In this document: positions 4,537-5,234 of the stretch, piece after piece
Numbering within the stretch: position 1 is the stretch's first letter
Layout: each line of letters starts with the position of its first letter
Notes under the pieces: model-generated
The model's database searches: none
Seen by the model: only the letters and a program-made list of their open reading frames with translations
What the model was told of the DNA's origin: nothing
Program-made: the position numbers and the translations under genes
NCBI GenBank assembly: GCA_900757235.1
Contig: CAAENB010000120.1
Location: forward strand, 1 to 5,234
Length of the DNA stretch: 5,234 bases
Direction: 5' to 3'
Source: an uncultured Collinsella sp.
GTDB lineage: Bacteria; Actinomycetota; Coriobacteriia; Coriobacteriales; Coriobacteriaceae

Positions 4537-5234
4537 ATGACTACTCAGGAACAGGTTAAGGACGTCGTCTCCCAGGTTTTGGCTGACAAGGCAGACAAGG
4601 GCGGCATCAAGCGCGTCGTGTGGATTGGCGCCGGCGGATCCAACGGCGGCAACTATCCTGCCCAGTACTTTATGGAGCACGAGGCCACGCAGGTCGTGAG
4701 CTCCAGCTACACCAGCAACGAGTTCGTGCACGCCACCCCGGCCTACGTCAACGAGAACACCCTGGCCGTCGTCGTGTCCATGCGCGGCACCAAGGAGACC
4801 ATCGTCGCCGCCCAGGTCGCCAAGGACCACGGCGCCAGCACCATCGCCATCTATGTTGACGAGTCCGGCCTCACCGAGGTCTGCGACTACAAGATCCAGT
4901 ATGACAGCCTGGCCGTCGACGAGTCCTGCATGGGCCGTACCAACTCCGCCGTCGTGACCATGATCGCCATGGAGCTCACGCAACAGACCGAGGGCTATGC
5001 CGAGTACGAGACCGCTATGGCCGCTTTCGACTTGGTCGACCCCATCTATCGCAAGGCCGTCGAGTACACCCGTCCGCTCGCTGCCAAGTGGGCCGAGCAG
5101 AACGCCGACAAGCCCTGCATCAACGTCATGGCTCAGGGTCCGCTCTTTGGTGCCGCCTACGTCTTTAGCATCTGCAACGTGCAGGAGATGCTGCAGATCG
5201 ACTCCTGCACCATCAACACCTGCGACTTCTTCCA
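4537..5234 (+). CDS. SIS-domain sugar-phosphate protein, FrlB/FraB/GfrF-like Amadori deglycase (3' end outside window)
   Basis: The window holds 232 codons of an expected ~330-350. FrlB-type enzymes break fructoselysine 6-phosphate and similar Amadori phosphates into glucose 6-phosphate and the free amine, in the cytoplasm. The first SIS domain shows VVWIGAGGSNGG (27-38) and the sugar-phosphate loop SMRGTKET (81-88), followed by VAKDHGASTIAIYVDESGLTEVCDYKI (94-120). The second SIS domain begins near residue 193 with INVMAQGPLFGAAYVFSI and continues QEMLQIDSCTINTCDFF. By alignment from memory, E217 matches the catalytic Glu of FraB (Glu214). The codon cut at the window end (CA.) is 16 positions later, where the catalytic His of the HGP motif is expected. 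Asp230 stands where FrlB has Glu in GEF.HGP. Deglycase is favoured over GlmS-type isomerase because there is no glutaminase domain, but the exact substrate is open. The divergent GntR/UTRA gene is its likely regulator. Codon use is strongly C-ending, with no GCG among 28 alanines. Confidence 0.8.
   Translation, partial: MTTQEQVKDVVSQVLADKADKGGIKRVVWIGAGGSNGGNYPAQYFMEHEATQVVSSSYTSNEFVHATPAYVNENTLAVVVSMRGTKETIVAAQVAKDHGASTIAIYVDESGLTEVCDYKIQYDSLAVDESCMGRTNSAVVTMIAMELTQQTEGYAEYETAMAAFDLVDPIYRKAVEYTRPLAAKWAEQNADKPCINVMAQGPLFGAAYVFSICNVQEMLQIDSCTINTCDFF

Noticed and set aside
4510..4983. A 157-codon open frame on the - strand opposite the SIS gene
   Set aside because: The Gly/Asp/Val/His-rich translation is the complement of C-ending codons in the SIS gene. 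No domain is visible.
1..5234. CRISPR array, tRNA or rRNA genes, insertion sequence, or attachment sites
   Set aside because: No spaced direct repeats, cloverleaf, rRNA signature, transposase frame or terminal inverted repeats could be found on either strand.

Overview
The window looks like chromosomal DNA of a high-GC Gram-positive bacterium. Protein style, G/C-ending codon use and gene content best fit a gut Coriobacteriia such as Collinsella. That genus call is inference from recalled sequence style, not a search. No phage, insertion sequence, CRISPR array, tRNA or rRNA is visible.

Left part (1-2910), all on the + strand: the C-terminal quarter of the transcription-repair coupling factor Mfd (cut by the window edge), then a 287-residue PAP2-type membrane phosphatase, then a 341-residue threonine-aldolase-family PLP enzyme. 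Gaps are 80 and 45 bases, so the three could share a transcript. A GC-rich hairpin lies just before the ribosome binding site of each of the last two genes. A strong rho-independent terminator (2924-2971) closes this block.

Middle part (2988-3608): a GNAT acetyltransferase of the phosphinothricin/methionine-sulfoximine acetyltransferase type. Its start codon is only 16 bases after that terminator. Its last ~20 codons are A/C-rich and run into a weak hairpin plus T-rich tract that contains the stop codon. This is the boundary with the convergent gene downstream.

Right part (3609-5234): a divergent regulator/enzyme pair. On the - strand is a GntR-family regulator with a UTRA ligand domain. On the + strand is the start of a double-SIS-type sugar-phosphate protein resembling FrlB/FraB/GfrF deglycases of Amadori compounds (fructoselysine, fructose-asparagine, glucoselysine). 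The 205-base, AT-rich gap between them carries three same-orientation copies of a TGTAT..AAC.TG repeat (two near-identical over 18 bases), a GTATAC palindrome over a -10-like box, and two overlapping GGTAA/TTACC inverted repeats. The likely logic is that the GntR/UTRA protein senses a sugar phosphate or glycated amino acid phosphate and controls both itself and the catabolic operon that begins with the SIS gene and continues beyond the window. This locus is the most interesting part. The rest is ordinary housekeeping or accessory metabolism.
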